Translations under genes and position numbers: made by a program
Notes under the pieces: generated by a model
The model's database searches: none
Told to the model about the DNA's origin: nothing
The model's input: the letters and a program-made list of their open reading frames with translations, nothing else
Shown here: positions 41,131-51,004 of the stretch, in pieces
Layout: each line of letters starts with the position of its first letter
Position numbering within the stretch: the first letter of the stretch is position 1
Assembly: GCA_021815405.1 (NCBI GenBank)
Contig: JAKAGV010000002.1
Coordinates: 186,001-250,000 of the forward strand
Length of the DNA: 64,000 bases
Direction of reading: 5' to 3'
Source: Bacteroidota bacterium
Lineage (GTDB): Bacteria > Bacteroidota > Ignavibacteria > Ignavibacteriales > Ignavibacteriaceae

Positions 41131-41696
41131 TACAAATTCTTTGTAGAGATTAAATTCTGGAACTCCGCTCTTGTACGTGCATCTTCTTTAAATATTCCAT
41201 GCAGTGCGCTTGCAGTTGCGGATGAATTTTGTTTCTCCACTCCGCGCATCATCATACACATGTGGTATGCTTCAGATACAACAGCAACGCCTTTTGGCTG
41301 AAGATATTTATCAATCGTATCTGCAATCTGCTGTGTCATTCTCTCTTGAACCTGCAACCTCCTTGCAAACACTTCTACTATCCTCGGTATCTTGCTCAAG
41401 CCGATTATCTTTCCGTCCGGCAGATACGCAACGTGCACTTTACCATAAAAAGGAAGCATGTGGTGTTCGCATACACTGAAGAAATCTATGTTCTTTACTA
41501 TTACCATTGCATCATATTTCTCTGTAAATACGGCACCGTTCAAAACATCTTCCACATTTTTCCTGTAGCCGGACATTAAGAACTCGTAAGACTGTGCAAC
41601 TCTTTTAGGCGTGTCAATCAATCCTTCACGATTTTTATCCTCACCTATTTCTTCTAATAATTTTGTCACTATATTTTCTAGGTTTTTCTGGTTCAA
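41130..41696 (-). CDS. folE: GTP cyclohydrolase I
   Basis: This 188-residue enzyme opens the imidazole ring of GTP to form 7,8-dihydroneopterin triphosphate. It shows [15 protein letters not shown], the zinc Cys in [44 protein letters not shown] and the second zinc Cys region [14 protein letters not shown]. The length is typical. It sits 2 nt from the PTPS-type gene and overlaps the first SDR, so here it is likely to feed biopterin rather than only folate. Confidence 0.96.
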   Translation of the reverse strand: MNQKNLENIVTKLLEEIGEDKNREGLIDTPKRVAQSYEFLMSGYRKNVEDVLNGAVFTEKYDAMVIVKNIDFFSVCEHHMLPFYGKVHVAYLPDGKIIGLSKIPRIVEVFARRLQVQERMTQQIADTIDKYLQPKGVAVVSEAYHMCMMMRGVEKQNSSATASALHGIFKEDARTRAEFQNLISTKNL

Positions 41697-41698
41697 GT

Positions 41699-42106
41699 TT
41701 ATTCTCCTTTGTATTCGAAATAATTATTTTCAGTCTCGTAAATTTTAATTGCATAAAGTTTACCCGATGGAATTTTATTTACAAGCTGCTTATATATTGC
41801 TGCAGCTATATTCTCTGCGGTAGGAATTATCCCTCGCATGAAATCTGTTTCGGTATTTAAATTTTTATGGTCAACTTTCTTAATTACGTTTTCAATTATA
41901 ATTTCTTTCAGCTTCTTTAAGTCAATTACATAACCTGTCTTTCTATCAATTTCTCCAGCTACAACTACTTCAAGAGTATAGTTATGTCCGTGCCAATTCG
42001 GATTGCTGCACTTACCATATATCTGTTCGTTCTCTTCATCGGAAAAATCCGGATTATACAGTCGGTGTGCTGCACTGAAAGTTTCTCGCCTTGTTACATA
42101 ATGCAT
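41699..42106 (-). CDS. 6-pyruvoyl-tetrahydropterin synthase (eukaryote-like)
   Basis: This is a 135-residue enzyme. Zinc histidines are in FSAAHRL and WHGHNY. The catalytic Cys is in [13 protein letters not shown], the form typical of true PTPS (KCNNPNGHGHNY in animals) rather than of Que[15 protein letters not shown] and the C-terminal [13 protein letters not shown] also follow animal PTPS closely. It converts dihydroneopterin triphosphate to 6-pyruvoyl-tetrahydropterin. Linked folE and SDR genes agree with this. A QueD-type role in queuosine is less likely. Confidence 0.9.
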   Translation of the reverse strand: MHYVTRRETFSAAHRLYNPDFSDEENEQIYGKCSNPNWHGHNYTLEVVVAGEIDRKTGYVIDLKKLKEIIIENVIKKVDHKNLNTETDFMRGIIPTAENIAAAIYKQLVNKIPSGKLYAIKIYETENNYFEYKGE

Positions 42107-42121
42107 TCCATTCCTTTTAAA

Positions 42122-42580
42122 TTATTTTTTAAGAGCATCCATTACTTCTTCGCTGTGCCCATCTACTTTTACTTTATTGAAAATCTTCTTGATCCTTCCA
42201 TCCTTGTCAATAACGTAGGTAGTCCTTTCAACACCCATATATTTTTTACCGTAATTGTTTTTCTCTTTCCATACATCGTAAGCTTCAACAACTTTTTTAT
42301 TTTCATCACTCAACAAAGTAAAAGGAAGCTCAAACTTCTGAGCAAACTTCTTATGCGATTCAACTGAATCAGGACTAACACCTAATATTACCGCATCAAT
42401 CTTTCCAAATCTCGGAAGCTCATCTCTAAAACTGCAAGCTTCTTTAGTGCATCCCGGCGTATCGTCTTTAGGATAAAAATATAGAACTACATTCTTTCCT
42501 TTGAAGTCGCTTAATGAAATTGTTTTTCCATCCTGATCTTTTAATTTGAAATCCGGTGCTTTCTTCCCAACCTCAAGCAT
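42122..42580 (-). CDS. bcp: Thiol peroxidase, Bcp/PrxQ-type peroxiredoxin
   Basis: This 152-residue enzyme reduces hydroperoxides with electrons from thioredoxin. The peroxidatic Cys is in [18 protein letters not shown], where the second Cys five residues on is the usual resolving Cys. [16 protein letters not shown] and a C-terminal [13 protein letters not shown] strand complete the fold. The gene is 15 nt upstream of PTPS and might share its transcript. Confidence 0.95.
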   Translation of the reverse strand: MLEVGKKAPDFKLKDQDGKTISLSDFKGKNVVLYFYPKDDTPGCTKEACSFRDELPRFGKIDAVILGVSPDSVESHKKFAQKFELPFTLLSDENKKVVEAYDVWKEKNNYGKKYMGVERTTYVIDKDGRIKKIFNKVKVDGHSEEVMDALKK

Positions 42581-42916
42581 TATAATCCTCCCAATAATTT
42601 ATATGTGTATTAAATTTTAGGTTCACTTAGCATTTGAAAATTAAATAAATATCGAAGGACATTCAAGCAACGTCACCTGCTAAGCCATACACAGCACAAG
42701 CTCCAATTCAGTCTTTGTGCTTTTTATATTCTATCTAATGACTGATAATTCTTTCAATGCTTCTGTATGGCGAATTTATTTTCCTTTTAATTAGTTGGAG
42801 AAAAATGCAGAATGATAAATTATAAATTATTTCGATATTGATAAGAGTAACTATTTTTACATAAAAAAAGCCGTGAAGCAATTCACGGCTTTTTAATATA
42901 TCCCGGGATAAAATAA
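42581..42916. other. Intergenic region with a bidirectional terminator
   Basis: There is no coding frame. The terminator at 42864-42895 serves the lipoprotein gene from the left only if read on the plus strand, so in practice it stops transcripts in both directions between two leftward units. Upstream bases must carry the promoter for the bcp-folE cluster's left neighbour, but I cannot identify it. Confidence 0.4.
42864..42895. terminator. Bidirectional intrinsic terminator
   Basis: AAAAGCCGTGAA (42866-42877) and TTCACGGCTTTT (42882-42893) form a perfect 12-bp stem with a 4-nt loop, with A and T runs outside. It lies just after the stop of the PEGA lipoprotein gene on the other side. Confidence 0.9.
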
Positions 42917-43714
42917 TTATTTAAATCTTACGTCAGCAGATGTATTATTATAAATCCATGTAACATCAACCCATGAAGGATCGCCAGGACCGCTGCCGCC
43001 GCCATAGCTTGTAACTTTAAACTTGGAATAATGCCCGTCCTGATCATAAATGAAATAATATTTAGTTGTATCTCGATCAGGAATTTTAGTTACCCATGAT
43101 GACGAAGAGCTGTTATAAACCGGTGATGAAGCACCATCATTTAAATTTCCGCTGCTGCCGGCATAAAAGAATGTATTACGATTTAATCCTGCTGCCAAAC
43201 TAGCACTTCTTAGATCATAAGTAGTAGAAGTGGAATTTGAGTAATAGAATAAATCAACTAAAGCACTGGTAGTAGAAGAAGTACTAATACTTGAAGTGCT
43301 GCCATTCTTTAAAATTAATCCGCTCGGCTGAGATGCAGTTGTTCCTGTAGTTTCATAAATTTTTACAGGTCCGTATGATGAAAGAGAAACATTTGAAGTT
43401 AATGTAACTGAAGATGAAATCTGCGTGCCTGCTAATACCGTCACTGAATATGTGGTATCTTTATATCCGCTTAATGACAATGTAACACTATATATTCCGG
43501 CTGATAAGTTAGTAACACTATCTGGAGTTGTTTTGTTTACGCTGGAACCGTTAATAGATATTGCCGCACCAGATGGGGAAGATTGAATATAAATGCTTCC
43601 TGTAGTCGGTACTGATGGAGTCTCTGGTGTAACTGGATTATTCGACGAATTACTGCATGAATATAACGTAAAAAAAACAAGAACGGATAATACGAATTTT
43701 ATATACTTTATCAT
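42917..43714 (-). CDS. Lipoprotein with PEGA domain
   Basis: This is a 265-residue protein. The signal sequence ends in a lipobox LYSC, followed by a Ser/Thr/Pro-rich linker. Residues about 38-105 (SIYIQSSPSGAAISINGSSV then GIYSVTLSLSGYKDTTY) form a PEGA beta domain, often found in surface proteins. The rest is rich in Ser and Thr with beta strands. It is a probable outer-membrane or periplasmic surface protein. Its ligand is unknown. Confidence 0.85.
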   Translation of the reverse strand: MIKYIKFVLSVLVFFTLYSCSNSSNNPVTPETPSVPTTGSIYIQSSPSGAAISINGSSVNKTTPDSVTNLSAGIYSVTLSLSGYKDTTYSVTVLAGTQISSSVTLTSNVSLSSYGPVKIYETTGTTASQPSGLILKNGSTSSISTSSTTSALVDLFYYSNSTSTTYDLRSASLAAGLNRNTFFYAGSSGNLNDGASSPVYNSSSSSWVTKIPDRDTTKYYFIYDQDGHYSKFKVTSYGGGSGPGDPSWVDVTWIYNNTSADVRFK

Positions 43715-43726
43715 AGATTGTTTTCC

Positions 43727-44239
43727 TTATTTTTTTGTGAAATCAAAACTAAAACTCTGGTGATCCAAATTTTTTGTGAACGTTCCTGATAGCTCTTTAT
43801 AATCTGAAGAAAGTTTTGCCGTATAATTGCCCTGATATCTGCTGTGAAGAAGATCTTTCATTGTTACCTTTAATGTTTTCTCATCGAACTTACCGCTTAT
43901 TTTTTGGTTAATCGGCTGTCTATAATTGATTTTAATGGTAGCATGAAATTCATTACCGCTTTGGTCAGTAATATTTAACAACGCAGCTCTCTGATCAAAT
44001 TTACCTGTCCATGAGCCAACTAAGTTCGGAACTGTACTCTCTTTCTTTAAGCTTGTTGAATCCGTCGCAACAGATTCTGTTTTATTTACTGCAGAGCTTT
44101 GAGGTGCCGCATTTTCCGGTTTATTGGATTTATTTTGACAACCACTTATTATACTTACAGTAAATAAAAATAGTACAATAAAAAAGCCTGATAAAACAAG
44201 TTTAACTAATCTATTGTTTGTTTTTATATTGTTTAACAT
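43727..44239 (-). CDS. Lipoprotein, hypothetical
   Basis: This is a 170-residue protein. The hydrophobic signal ends in IISGC (lipobox), and then a Ser/Lys-rich linker follows. The C-terminal 100 residues (LVGSWTGKFDQRAALLNI, FHATIKINYRQPI, YQGNYTAKLSSDYKELSGTF) look like a small beta barrel of the kind seen in lipocalin-like or 'extracellular TGA-like' domains. It is 12 nt from the PEGA lipoprotein gene, suggesting joint expression. Function is unknown. Confidence 0.75.
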   Translation of the reverse strand: MLNNIKTNNRLVKLVLSGFFIVLFLFTVSIISGCQNKSNKPENAAPQSSAVNKTESVATDSTSLKKESTVPNLVGSWTGKFDQRAALLNITDQSGNEFHATIKINYRQPINQKISGKFDEKTLKVTMKDLLHSRYQGNYTAKLSSDYKELSGTFTKNLDHQSFSFDFTKK

Positions 44240-44469
44240 TTTTTCCTCTTAAAACGTTATTGAATAATTACGTTGTTACAAATTAAATACTTACTAAACT
44301 CTTTTCAAAATTTAATTCAATTATAATTTGTTGATTTAATATTATGCAATAAATAAAAACTGTTTTAGCACTATTCTGTTTCATAAATTATTTTTCTGTT
44401 TTTTAATACACTAATCTTAAATGTTCGGGCTTAGTAACCGTTTGAGATTGTTGACTTGAACTGTAGACG

Positions 44470-45492
44470 TTAGTAAATATTTACTTCTTCGGTTAGTTCG
44501 ATATCAAATTTTTCTTTAACCGACCTATTTATTTCTTTTGCAAGTGAAAGGATTTCCTTTCCGTCGGCACCACCGTAATTAACGAGCACAAGTGATTGTT
44601 TTTCATGTGTACCTGTGTTTCCAACTCTTTTCCCTTTCCACCCACATTTTTCAATTATCCAACCGGCGGCAATTTTGTAATTGCCGTTTTCTTGTTTATA
44701 TGCAATTACATCCGGATAATTATTTTTTATTTCTAAAAATTTCTGCTCTAATACTTCTGGATTTTTAAAGAAGCTTCCGGCATTACCAATTACCGCAGGG
44801 TCAGGTAATTTATTTCTTCTAATTTCGGAAATTACATTGCTAACTTCTCGAACTGTAATTTTTTTCAAATTTAATTTGTCAATCTCATTTTTAACCGAAC
44901 CGTAGCTTATATTCAGATTGGGATTCTTGTTGAGTTTAAGAACAATTGAGGTTATTACAAACTTTCCTTTTAATTCATTTTTAAAAATGCTGTCCCGGTA
45001 ACCAAACTTACATTCATTATTTTGAAATGTTTCTTCTATGATAGAATCGATATAAAATCCTTTTAGTGAAAAAAGAGTGTCTTTAAGTTCCTGTCCGTAA
45101 GCTCCTATATTTTGGATTGGCGCTGCACCTACTGTACCCGGAATAAGTGAAAGATTTTCAATCCCACCGAAGTTTTTCTCAACACAGTAAGTAACTAAAG
45201 CATTCCAAGTTACTCCTGCTCCTGCTTCGATGAATACAATATCTTTATCCTCCTTAATAATTTTTATCCCGCCAATTGAAATCTTAATAACAATTCCGTC
45301 GTAATCATTTGTCAAGAGAATATTGCTGCCGCCACCAAGTATAAGTTTTGGTATATTTTTAAACTTTGTAGAAGAAAGTATTTCTTTCAATTCTCGATTG
45401 TTGAAAACTTGTGCAGCGTATTTTGCTTTTACTTCCAGACCGAAAGTATTAAATTCTTTTAGAGATATATTTTCTTTTATAATCATCTTCAA
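44470..45492 (-). CDS. murB: UDP-N-acetylenolpyruvoylglucosamine reductase
   Basis: This 340-residue flavoprotein completes UDP-N-acetylmuramate in peptidoglycan synthesis. The FAD part has NTFGLEVKA, LILGGGSNILL and GAGVTWNALVTYCVEKNFGGIENLSLIPGTVG. The catalytic region shows FGYRDSIFK and GNAGSFFKNP, where Ser serves as proton donor. The C-terminal part is the longer (type I, E. coli-like) form. It is divergent from the Nudix gene, with about 180 bp between. Confidence 0.95.
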   Translation of the reverse strand: MKMIIKENISLKEFNTFGLEVKAKYAAQVFNNRELKEILSSTKFKNIPKLILGGGSNILLTNDYDGIVIKISIGGIKIIKEDKDIVFIEAGAGVTWNALVTYCVEKNFGGIENLSLIPGTVGAAPIQNIGAYGQELKDTLFSLKGFYIDSIIEETFQNNECKFGYRDSIFKNELKGKFVITSIVLKLNKNPNLNISYGSVKNEIDKLNLKKITVREVSNVISEIRRNKLPDPAVIGNAGSFFKNPEVLEQKFLEIKNNYPDVIAYKQENGNYKIAAGWIIEKCGWKGKRVGNTGTHEKQSLVLVNYGGADGKEILSLAKEINRSVKEKFDIELTEEVNIY

Positions 45493-45674
45493 AAATATTT
45501 TTCATTTAAAAATAATTAAAAGAAAGATGAAATGGCTACAGAATTTTATTTAATATTTGCTTATTTTTTTTGAGTATTAAGAAATTCTTTTTAAGGAGAA
45601 AAATAATAAATAATGCCGGATGATAAATTTACCAATCAACTTTCATTAATCGTGAATAGATAAAAGGGCTCGGT

Positions 45675-46088
45675 TTGAAATTAGAGTTTAATTTTAATCA
45701 GTCGGGCGTAATACCATATCGCAAAACGAGAGTTGGTTTGGAAGTTCTGCTAATAACCTCAATAAAGAAAAAGAAGTGGGTAATACCAAAAGGTTTTGTG
45801 GAATTCAATCTTTCTCCGTTTGAATCCGCAAAAAAAGAAGCAATTGAAGAAGCTGGCGCAGTTGGAACAAATGAAACAATCGAGCTAGGGCACTTCGAAA
45901 ACAAAAGATCAATCGGAATATGTCATGTAAAAGTCTTTGCAATGGAAGTAATCGAAATGCTTGAAGATTACCCGGATAAAACCAGGCGTCAAAGGAAATG
46001 GTTCCCCTTGAAAGAAGCTGCAGCCAATGTTCAAACAAAACAAATTTCGGAAATGATTCTTTCGCTCGAATCAAATCTTAAGAGCTAA
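45675..46088 (+). CDS. Nudix hydrolase
   Basis: This is a 137-residue protein from a TTG start with AAGGG upstream. The Nudix box is GFVEFNLSPFESAKKEAIEEAG (G-x5-E-x7-KE-x2-EE), with K replacing the usual R. VIPYR at the N-terminus and HVKVFAMEV follow the family of diphosphate hydrolases acting on nucleotide or inositol polyphosphate derivatives. The substrate is unknown. It ends 4 nt before the convergent recX. Confidence 0.85.
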   Translation: MKLEFNFNQSGVIPYRKTRVGLEVLLITSIKKKKWVIPKGFVEFNLSPFESAKKEAIEEAGAVGTNETIELGHFENKRSIGICHVKVFAMEVIEMLEDYPDKTRRQRKWFPLKEAAANVQTKQISEMILSLESNLKS

Positions 46089-46091
46089 GGA

Positions 46092-46718
46092 TTATTCTTC
46101 TGCTAAAATTTCCACCGCCCTCTTGCAGATTTCATAATCGTACCCTTTTGAAAGAAGAAATGAATAAAGCTTCGAACGAAGTTTATCAGGATCAATTTTC
46201 CTCATTCGAATCAGCTTCATTTTCTTTCTGCCCAATGCCAATGCATTATCAAGTTCATTCCCTTCCGGAAATTTTTCTTGGATTACCCTTGATATTATTT
46301 CTCTATCAATCCCTTTTTTAAATAGTTCCGATTCAACCTTCTTTTTACCCCAGAATTTATTTTTGATATTTTCTTCCGAGAAAGACATTGCAAACTCATA
46401 ATCATTAAGCAAACCTTTGGAATTAAGTTCAGTAACAATCTGTTCAATGAATTCCGGTTTATATCCTTTTTGCCTCAGCTTAATCTTTAATTCATGAGAT
46501 GAATGATGCCTTCTTCCAAGAAGATGCAGAGCTTTCTGTTTCAAAAAATAAATTTGATTCTGCTCGATCAAAAAAGAAAAACGGCTTTCGGAAACTTCGT
46601 CGTTTTTCCTTAAGCCGTTCTTCAAAAATACTTCGTAAGCTATAATCAGCTTCTCTTCGTTGTCAAAAAAGATAACTACATTCTTTTCATCTTTCTTAAC
46701 AACTTTATCAATTTTCAT
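46092..46718 (-). CDS. recX: RecA regulator RecX
   Basis: This 208-residue protein has three-helix repeats: ALHLLGRRHHSSHELKIKLRQ, KGLLNDYEFAMSFSEENI with FWGKKKVESELFKKGI, and a C-terminal repeat ending LLSKGYDYEI. RecX binds and limits RecA filaments. It follows recA by 18 nt on the same strand, the standard arrangement. Confidence 0.93.
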   Translation of the reverse strand: MKIDKVVKKDEKNVVIFFDNEEKLIIAYEVFLKNGLRKNDEVSESRFSFLIEQNQIYFLKQKALHLLGRRHHSSHELKIKLRQKGYKPEFIEQIVTELNSKGLLNDYEFAMSFSEENIKNKFWGKKKVESELFKKGIDREIISRVIQEKFPEGNELDNALALGRKKMKLIRMRKIDPDKLRSKLYSFLLSKGYDYEICKRAVEILAEE

Positions 46719-46736
46719 CTTTAGATTTCAAAAAAT

Positions 46737-47807
46737 CTATTTAGTTGATTTTTTCGCTGTTGCAGATTTTTCTTCAACCTTCTCTTTTTCTTCTTTGCCT
46801 GAATTTGCAGTCTTAATCATTCCTAACTTTGTCTTAACCTCTTTATCCAGTTTGGCAAATAGATCAGGTAACTCAACAAGCTTTTGTCTAAATTGATCTC
46901 TTCCCTGGAATCTTTCTTCATCATAAGTGAACCATGCACCGCTCTTCTTAACAATCCCGAAATTTGTTGCAAGGTCTAATAGATCTCCGGTTTTACTGAT
47001 TCCTTCGTTATAAAGAATATCAAATTCAACTTCTTTAAATGGAGGAGCTACTTTACTTTTTACAATCTTCACTCTTGTGCGGTTTCCAATTACATCATTG
47101 CCGTCTTTTATTGCCGCAACTCTTCGGATATCCAATCTAACAGAAGCGTAAAATTTTAACGCGTTGCCGCCGGTAGTTGTTTCCGGATTTCCGAACATAA
47201 CTCCAATCTTGCTTCTTAATTGGTTAATAAAAATTACCGAAGTTTTAGATTTTGAAATTGCACCGGTAAGCTTTCTTAAAGCCTGAGACATCAATCGAGC
47301 TTGAACAGCCATTGTTGCATCTCCCATTTCTCCTTCAATTTCGGAGCGAGGTACAAGAGCAGCAACAGAATCAATTACAATAATATCAAGCGCGTTGCTT
47401 CTAACTAATGTGTCCGTAATTTCCAAAGCTTGCTCACCAAAGTCAGGCTGCGAAAGAAGAAGATTTGAAGTATCAACTCCAAGTCTCTTAGCATAATTAA
47501 CATCAAGAGCATGTTCAGCATCGATAAATGCTGCAAGCCCGCCCGCCTTCTGAGCTTCAGCAATTATATGCAAGCACAAAGTTGTTTTACCGCTCGATTC
47601 AGGTCCGAAAATCTCGATTACTCTTCCCCTCGGCACTCCACCGATTCCAAGAGCATAATCAAGTGAAAGAGCACCGGTAGGAATCGATTCAACATCGGTA
47701 ATTACCCCGTCGCCTAATTTCATTATTGAACCTTTGCCGTACGTCTTTTCTATACTTGAAATAGCATCTTCAATTATTTTTAATTTCTGTTCTCTTTCGG
47801 TACTCAT
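46737..47807 (-). CDS. recA: Recombinase RecA
   Basis: This 356-residue enzyme drives strand exchange and the SOS response. Walker A is GPESSGKTT, with [12 protein letters not shown] nearby. Loop regions contain [22 protein letters not shown], and [28 protein letters not shown] is the ssDNA-binding L2. A C-terminal acidic/basic tail ends the protein. I prefer ATG at 47805-47807, because GGAGGAGAA lies just before it. An upstream ATG at 47822 is inside that ribosome site's leader and overlaps thpR. Confidence 0.98.
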   Translation of the reverse strand: MSTEREQKLKIIEDAISSIEKTYGKGSIMKLGDGVITDVESIPTGALSLDYALGIGGVPRGRVIEIFGPESSGKTTLCLHIIAEAQKAGGLAAFIDAEHALDVNYAKRLGVDTSNLLLSQPDFGEQALEITDTLVRSNALDIIVIDSVAALVPRSEIEGEMGDATMAVQARLMSQALRKLTGAISKSKTSVIFINQLRSKIGVMFGNPETTTGGNALKFYASVRLDIRRVAAIKDGNDVIGNRTRVKIVKSKVAPPFKEVEFDILYNEGISKTGDLLDLATNFGIVKKSGAWFTYDEERFQGRDQFRQKLVELPDLFAKLDKEVKTKLGMIKTANSGKEEKEKVEEKSATAKKSTK

Positions 47808-47818
47808 TTCTCCTCCAA

Positions 47819-48367
47819 TCATTTTAAATGGTAATTTTTAATCTCAGTATATTTTGAGCCGGAAGGAAGCAAATCGCTTTTCATTAGCACAATTTTTCCG
47901 GCTTTAAATTTAATTTCAGGCACTTTGTATTGTTCAAAACTGTCGATAAATTTCTTTCCTTCATCCCCAGTCATTCTTTTTAAAGTAAGATGAGGATTAA
48001 ATATCCTTTTCTCGCTTGGTATTGAAAACTTAACTAATTCTTCATTCAGTCTTTTAACAATATCATCTGCATAATCGTTTAGAGTTAATCCTATCCAAAG
48101 TATTCTCGGCTTTTTGTTTTTGAAGAAAAATCCAAACTGTGTAAGCCTGCAGTCGAAGCAGTTATATTCTTCTACAAACCTGATTTCCTCGGTAATATCT
48201 TCAACTAAATTTTCTCTTACGTCACCGATAAACTTCAAAGTTAAATGAATTTTTTCAATCTGTTCCCATTTATAATTTGCATAATCCGGCTTAGCCTCAT
48301 TCCGAAATGTAATAATTTTTTCCCTAATGTCTCTAGGAATTTTTAAAGCTACAAATAATCTTGGCAT
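47819..48367 (-). CDS. thpR: RNA 2',3'-cyclic phosphodiesterase
   Basis: This 182-residue 2H phosphoesterase has two HxTx motifs: HLTLKFIG near residue 41 and HLTLKRM near residue 131. Family members open 2',3'-cyclic phosphate on RNA ends. It sits between cinA (4 nt away) and recA in one tight run of genes. Confidence 0.92.
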   Translation of the reverse strand: MPRLFVALKIPRDIREKIITFRNEAKPDYANYKWEQIEKIHLTLKFIGDVRENLVEDITEEIRFVEEYNCFDCRLTQFGFFFKNKKPRILWIGLTLNDYADDIVKRLNEELVKFSIPSEKRIFNPHLTLKRMTGDEGKKFIDSFEQYKVPEIKFKAGKIVLMKSDLLPSGSKYTEIKNYHLK

Positions 48368-48370
48368 TAT

Positions 48371-49636
48371 TTAATCGTCAAATGGTATTCCCAACAACGA
48401 ACGCCTTACCATTTCCAAAGCGGCTTGAGCTGTTCTTTGTTTATTTAAAAGTCTATCTTCTCCGAAAAGAAACTTTTTTGCAGTACAAACTTTATCATCG
48501 CAAAAGCCAATGCAGACTAATCCTACCGGCTTATCAACGCTTGCGCCTGTTGGTCCCATAATACCGGTTACTGCTAATCCCAAATCGGTTCCGCTTATTG
48601 CTCTAATTCCTTCAGCCATTTGCCTGGCAACTTCTAAACTTACAGCACCGTATTTTGATAAGGTATCCTCATTAACTTTCAATAATTCAACTTTAGAAGC
48701 ATTACTGTATGTAATGATTCCTCTTTCATAGAATTTCGAACTGCCGCTAATGTTCGTAAGCATATTTGAAATCAATCCACCCGTACAAGATTCTGCTACG
48801 GATATAGTTAACTCTCTCTCAGTTAAAATTCTTGCAACAACATTTTCTAAATTTTCATCTTGATGTGAAAAAATATATCTGCCGACTTTGCTTCTGATTT
48901 TCTGTTCGATTTCGCTAATAATGTTATTGGCACGTTCTTCATCTTTATCCTGAACAGTAATTCTTAACTTAACTCCAAACTGGCTCGGAAGAAATGCCAG
49001 CTTTGCACCTTTTAATAGTTCGTCTAAATCGCCAAGTCTTTCAAACAAGGTTGATTCAGGAATGCCAGTTGTTAAAAGATTTATTCTCTTCACATAAAAA
49101 TCTTTTTCAGGGATTTTTTCTTGTAATCTAGGAATAATAAATGACCTAATCATTTCTGACATCTCATGTGGAACACCGGGGAGGGCTGCAAAAACTTTAT
49201 TTTCCTTTTCAATCCACATTCCGGGAGCAGTACCGCGGCTGTTTCGAATAGCTTCAGCAATTTTAGGAACAAGAGCCTGGTCTTCATTAATCTTAGTTAT
49301 TTTCCGACCTCTTTTTTTGAAGAAATTCTTTACATCCTCAAGTACTTCCTGATTTGGGATTAGTTCGGTATGAAAGAATTTAATTACGCACTTTCGTGTT
49401 ATATCGTCATGAGTTGGTCCCAGACCGCCGGTAACAATTACAACATCGTTATCGTCAAGGCACGCTTTGAATTCTTTTAAGATAACTTCTTCATCGTCGG
49501 GAACAACAGAAGTCTTTCGAACATTTATTGAAATATTTGAGAGCTGCTCGCCAATAAAGGCAGCATTTGTATTGATAGTTTGCCCGATTAAAATCTCATC
49601 GCCAATAGTAATTACATGAGCATTCATTTCCCTCAT
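48371..49636 (-). CDS. cinA: CinA: competence/damage-inducible protein (NMN deamidase type)
   Basis: This is a 421-residue two-domain protein. The N-terminal MoaB/MogA-like domain has VITIGDEILIGQTINTNA and VVIVTGGLGPTHDDIT. The C-terminal domain (about 260-420) has VAESCTGGLISNMLT and GLAVTGIMGPTGASVDKPVG, the NMN amidohydrolase site. The protein is thought to recycle NAD by-products. Start: ATG overlaps the pgpA stop (ATGA), or a second ATG three codons on. Confidence 0.93.
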   Translation of the reverse strand: MREMNAHVITIGDEILIGQTINTNAAFIGEQLSNISINVRKTSVVPDDEEVILKEFKACLDDNDVVIVTGGLGPTHDDITRKCVIKFFHTELIPNQEVLEDVKNFFKKRGRKITKINEDQALVPKIAEAIRNSRGTAPGMWIEKENKVFAALPGVPHEMSEMIRSFIIPRLQEKIPEKDFYVKRINLLTTGIPESTLFERLGDLDELLKGAKLAFLPSQFGVKLRITVQDKDEERANNIISEIEQKIRSKVGRYIFSHQDENLENVVARILTERELTISVAESCTGGLISNMLTNISGSSKFYERGIITYSNASKVELLKVNEDTLSKYGAVSLEVARQMAEGIRAISGTDLGLAVTGIMGPTGASVDKPVGLVCIGFCDDKVCTAKKFLFGEDRLLNKQRTAQAALEMVRRSLLGIPFDD

Positions 49637-50106
49637 CCAAGTGAAATATTTAAGCGTACAAAGATAAGTAAAATTAAATGAACAAGTACAAGCGAATAAA
49701 TGCCTGCAATTACGTCATCCATCATTATTCCAAGTCCTCCAGGAAGTATTTCTGCCTGTCTTGCAGGTGCCGGTTTAATTATATCCATTATCCGCCAAAT
49801 GATAAATGCAACAATAGCTGTAAATATAGTTTTCGGTACGAGTATAAGAGTAATCCACATTCCTACAACTTCATCTATTGTACATTCTGCTGGATCTTTT
49901 CCATATTGATTTTCAAACTTTGAACCGACATAAATACCATAAATAGTAAAAATAATAATCGTAGGAATCAGAATGATTAACTTTTCGAATCCTGGAATAA
50001 AATAAATTATTAAAGCCGCAAGACTTCCAAAGGTTCCAGAAGCAGTGGGAATATATCCTGTTAAAAAACCGGATCCAACAAATTTTTCGAATGTATTAAT
50101 TTTCAT
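49633..50106 (-). CDS. pgpA: Phosphatidylglycerophosphatase A
   Basis: This 157-residue membrane enzyme removes phosphate from phosphatidylglycerophosphate. GYIPTASGTFGSLAAL, TIDEVVGMWITL and LPGGLGIMMDDVIAGIY match the family, with about four membrane segments. It directly follows pgsA, overlapping it by 11 nt, so both steps of phosphatidylglycerol synthesis are linked. Confidence 0.93.
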   Translation of the reverse strand: MKINTFEKFVGSGFLTGYIPTASGTFGSLAALIIYFIPGFEKLIILIPTIIIFTIYGIYVGSKFENQYGKDPAECTIDEVVGMWITLILVPKTIFTAIVAFIIWRIMDIIKPAPARQAEILPGGLGIMMDDVIAGIYSLVLVHLILLIFVRLNISLG

Positions 50107-50692
50107 GATGAAAAAGATTTTTAATTAAATGTCTGCTCTTATAAAGATAAGTTACACCTGAATGAAATGTAATAAGAGTAATTATTAACATCGAAACATC
50201 GATAAAAGTATTGTTCATTAGAATACCAAATAGTTTTTCATGACCGATATATATTTGCAAGGTATTTTGCCCGACATAGGCTATTAAAAGATAATAAAGA
50301 AAAGTTAACTGAACGAATGTTTTCACTTTGGCATAATAACTCGTTGGGAAAGAATGACCTTTATAATCTGCATAAGCACGCAATCCGGTAATTAGAAAAT
50401 CTCTTACAATAATAATAATGACCATCCAGAGCGGAACGATTTTTACGTAAACAAAACCCAGAAAGGCTGCTGAGGTTAAAATTTTATCCGCCAGAGGATC
50501 CCAGAATTTTCCCCAGTCGGTTATGTAATTAAATTTTCTTGCAAGCCAGCCGTCATACCAATCTGTTAAAGCAGCTATAATAAATACAATTAAGGATATT
50601 TGTTTAAGCAGCGGATCATCAGATAGAAAAAGTACTAGGAATACCGGAGTTAGGACTATCCTTAATATTGTAAGTTGATTTGGAAGTACCAT
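50096..50692 (-). CDS. pgsA: CDP-diacylglycerol-glycerol-3-phosphate 3-phosphatidyltransferase
   Basis: This 198-residue membrane enzyme makes phosphatidylglycerophosphate. The CDP-alcohol phosphotransferase motif is in DWYDGWLARKFN...GKFWDPLADK (D-x2-DG-x2-AR-x8-G-x3-D-x3-D). About five hydrophobic helices are visible. It overlaps pgpA and lies 4 nt from the DUF971 gene. Confidence 0.94.
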   Translation of the reverse strand: MVLPNQLTILRIVLTPVFLVLFLSDDPLLKQISLIVFIIAALTDWYDGWLARKFNYITDWGKFWDPLADKILTSAAFLGFVYVKIVPLWMVIIIIVRDFLITGLRAYADYKGHSFPTSYYAKVKTFVQLTFLYYLLIAYVGQNTLQIYIGHEKLFGILMNNTFIDVSMLIITLITFHSGVTYLYKSRHLIKNLFHHEN

Positions 50693-50695
50693 AAG

Positions 50696-51004
50696 TTATT
50701 TAATCAAATTGCTTGCAAGTGCAATTTGCCGCAGGAGAGGGAATTCATAGATCCCCGTATTATGCCCGTCTTTCCAGGCAATACCTACAGCATAGCTCCC
50801 AACTGCAAAAATTTTCTCTATTTTTATTTGGTCTTCAAAATATAAAGGGATAAAACTTGAGCTTTGATTAATCCTTTGTTCTGAACAAGTTGCACAAGGA
50901 CAAAGCCGCCTTAGTGTTTTCAATTCATTGGTTGTTTCTACATCATCATCCCATTTAATATGGAGCTCTTTGTTTTCGATAACCTTTATTTTCAGCGGTT
51001 TCAT
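50696..51004 (-). CDS. DUF971 family protein
   Basis: This is a 102-residue protein. LHIKWDDDVETTNELKTLR then CPCATC and IFAVGSYAVGIAWKDGHNTGIYEF follow the DUF971 pattern (related to the N-terminal domain of gamma-butyrobetaine hydroxylase). The cysteine pair probably binds zinc. Members are often linked with Mrp/ApbC-type iron-sulfur proteins elsewhere; no such gene is adjacent here. It abuts purC by 1 nt. Confidence 0.87.
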   Translation of the reverse strand: MKPLKIKVIENKELHIKWDDDVETTNELKTLRRLCPCATCSEQRINQSSSFIPLYFEDQIKIEKIFAVGSYAVGIAWKDGHNTGIYEFPLLRQIALASNLIK

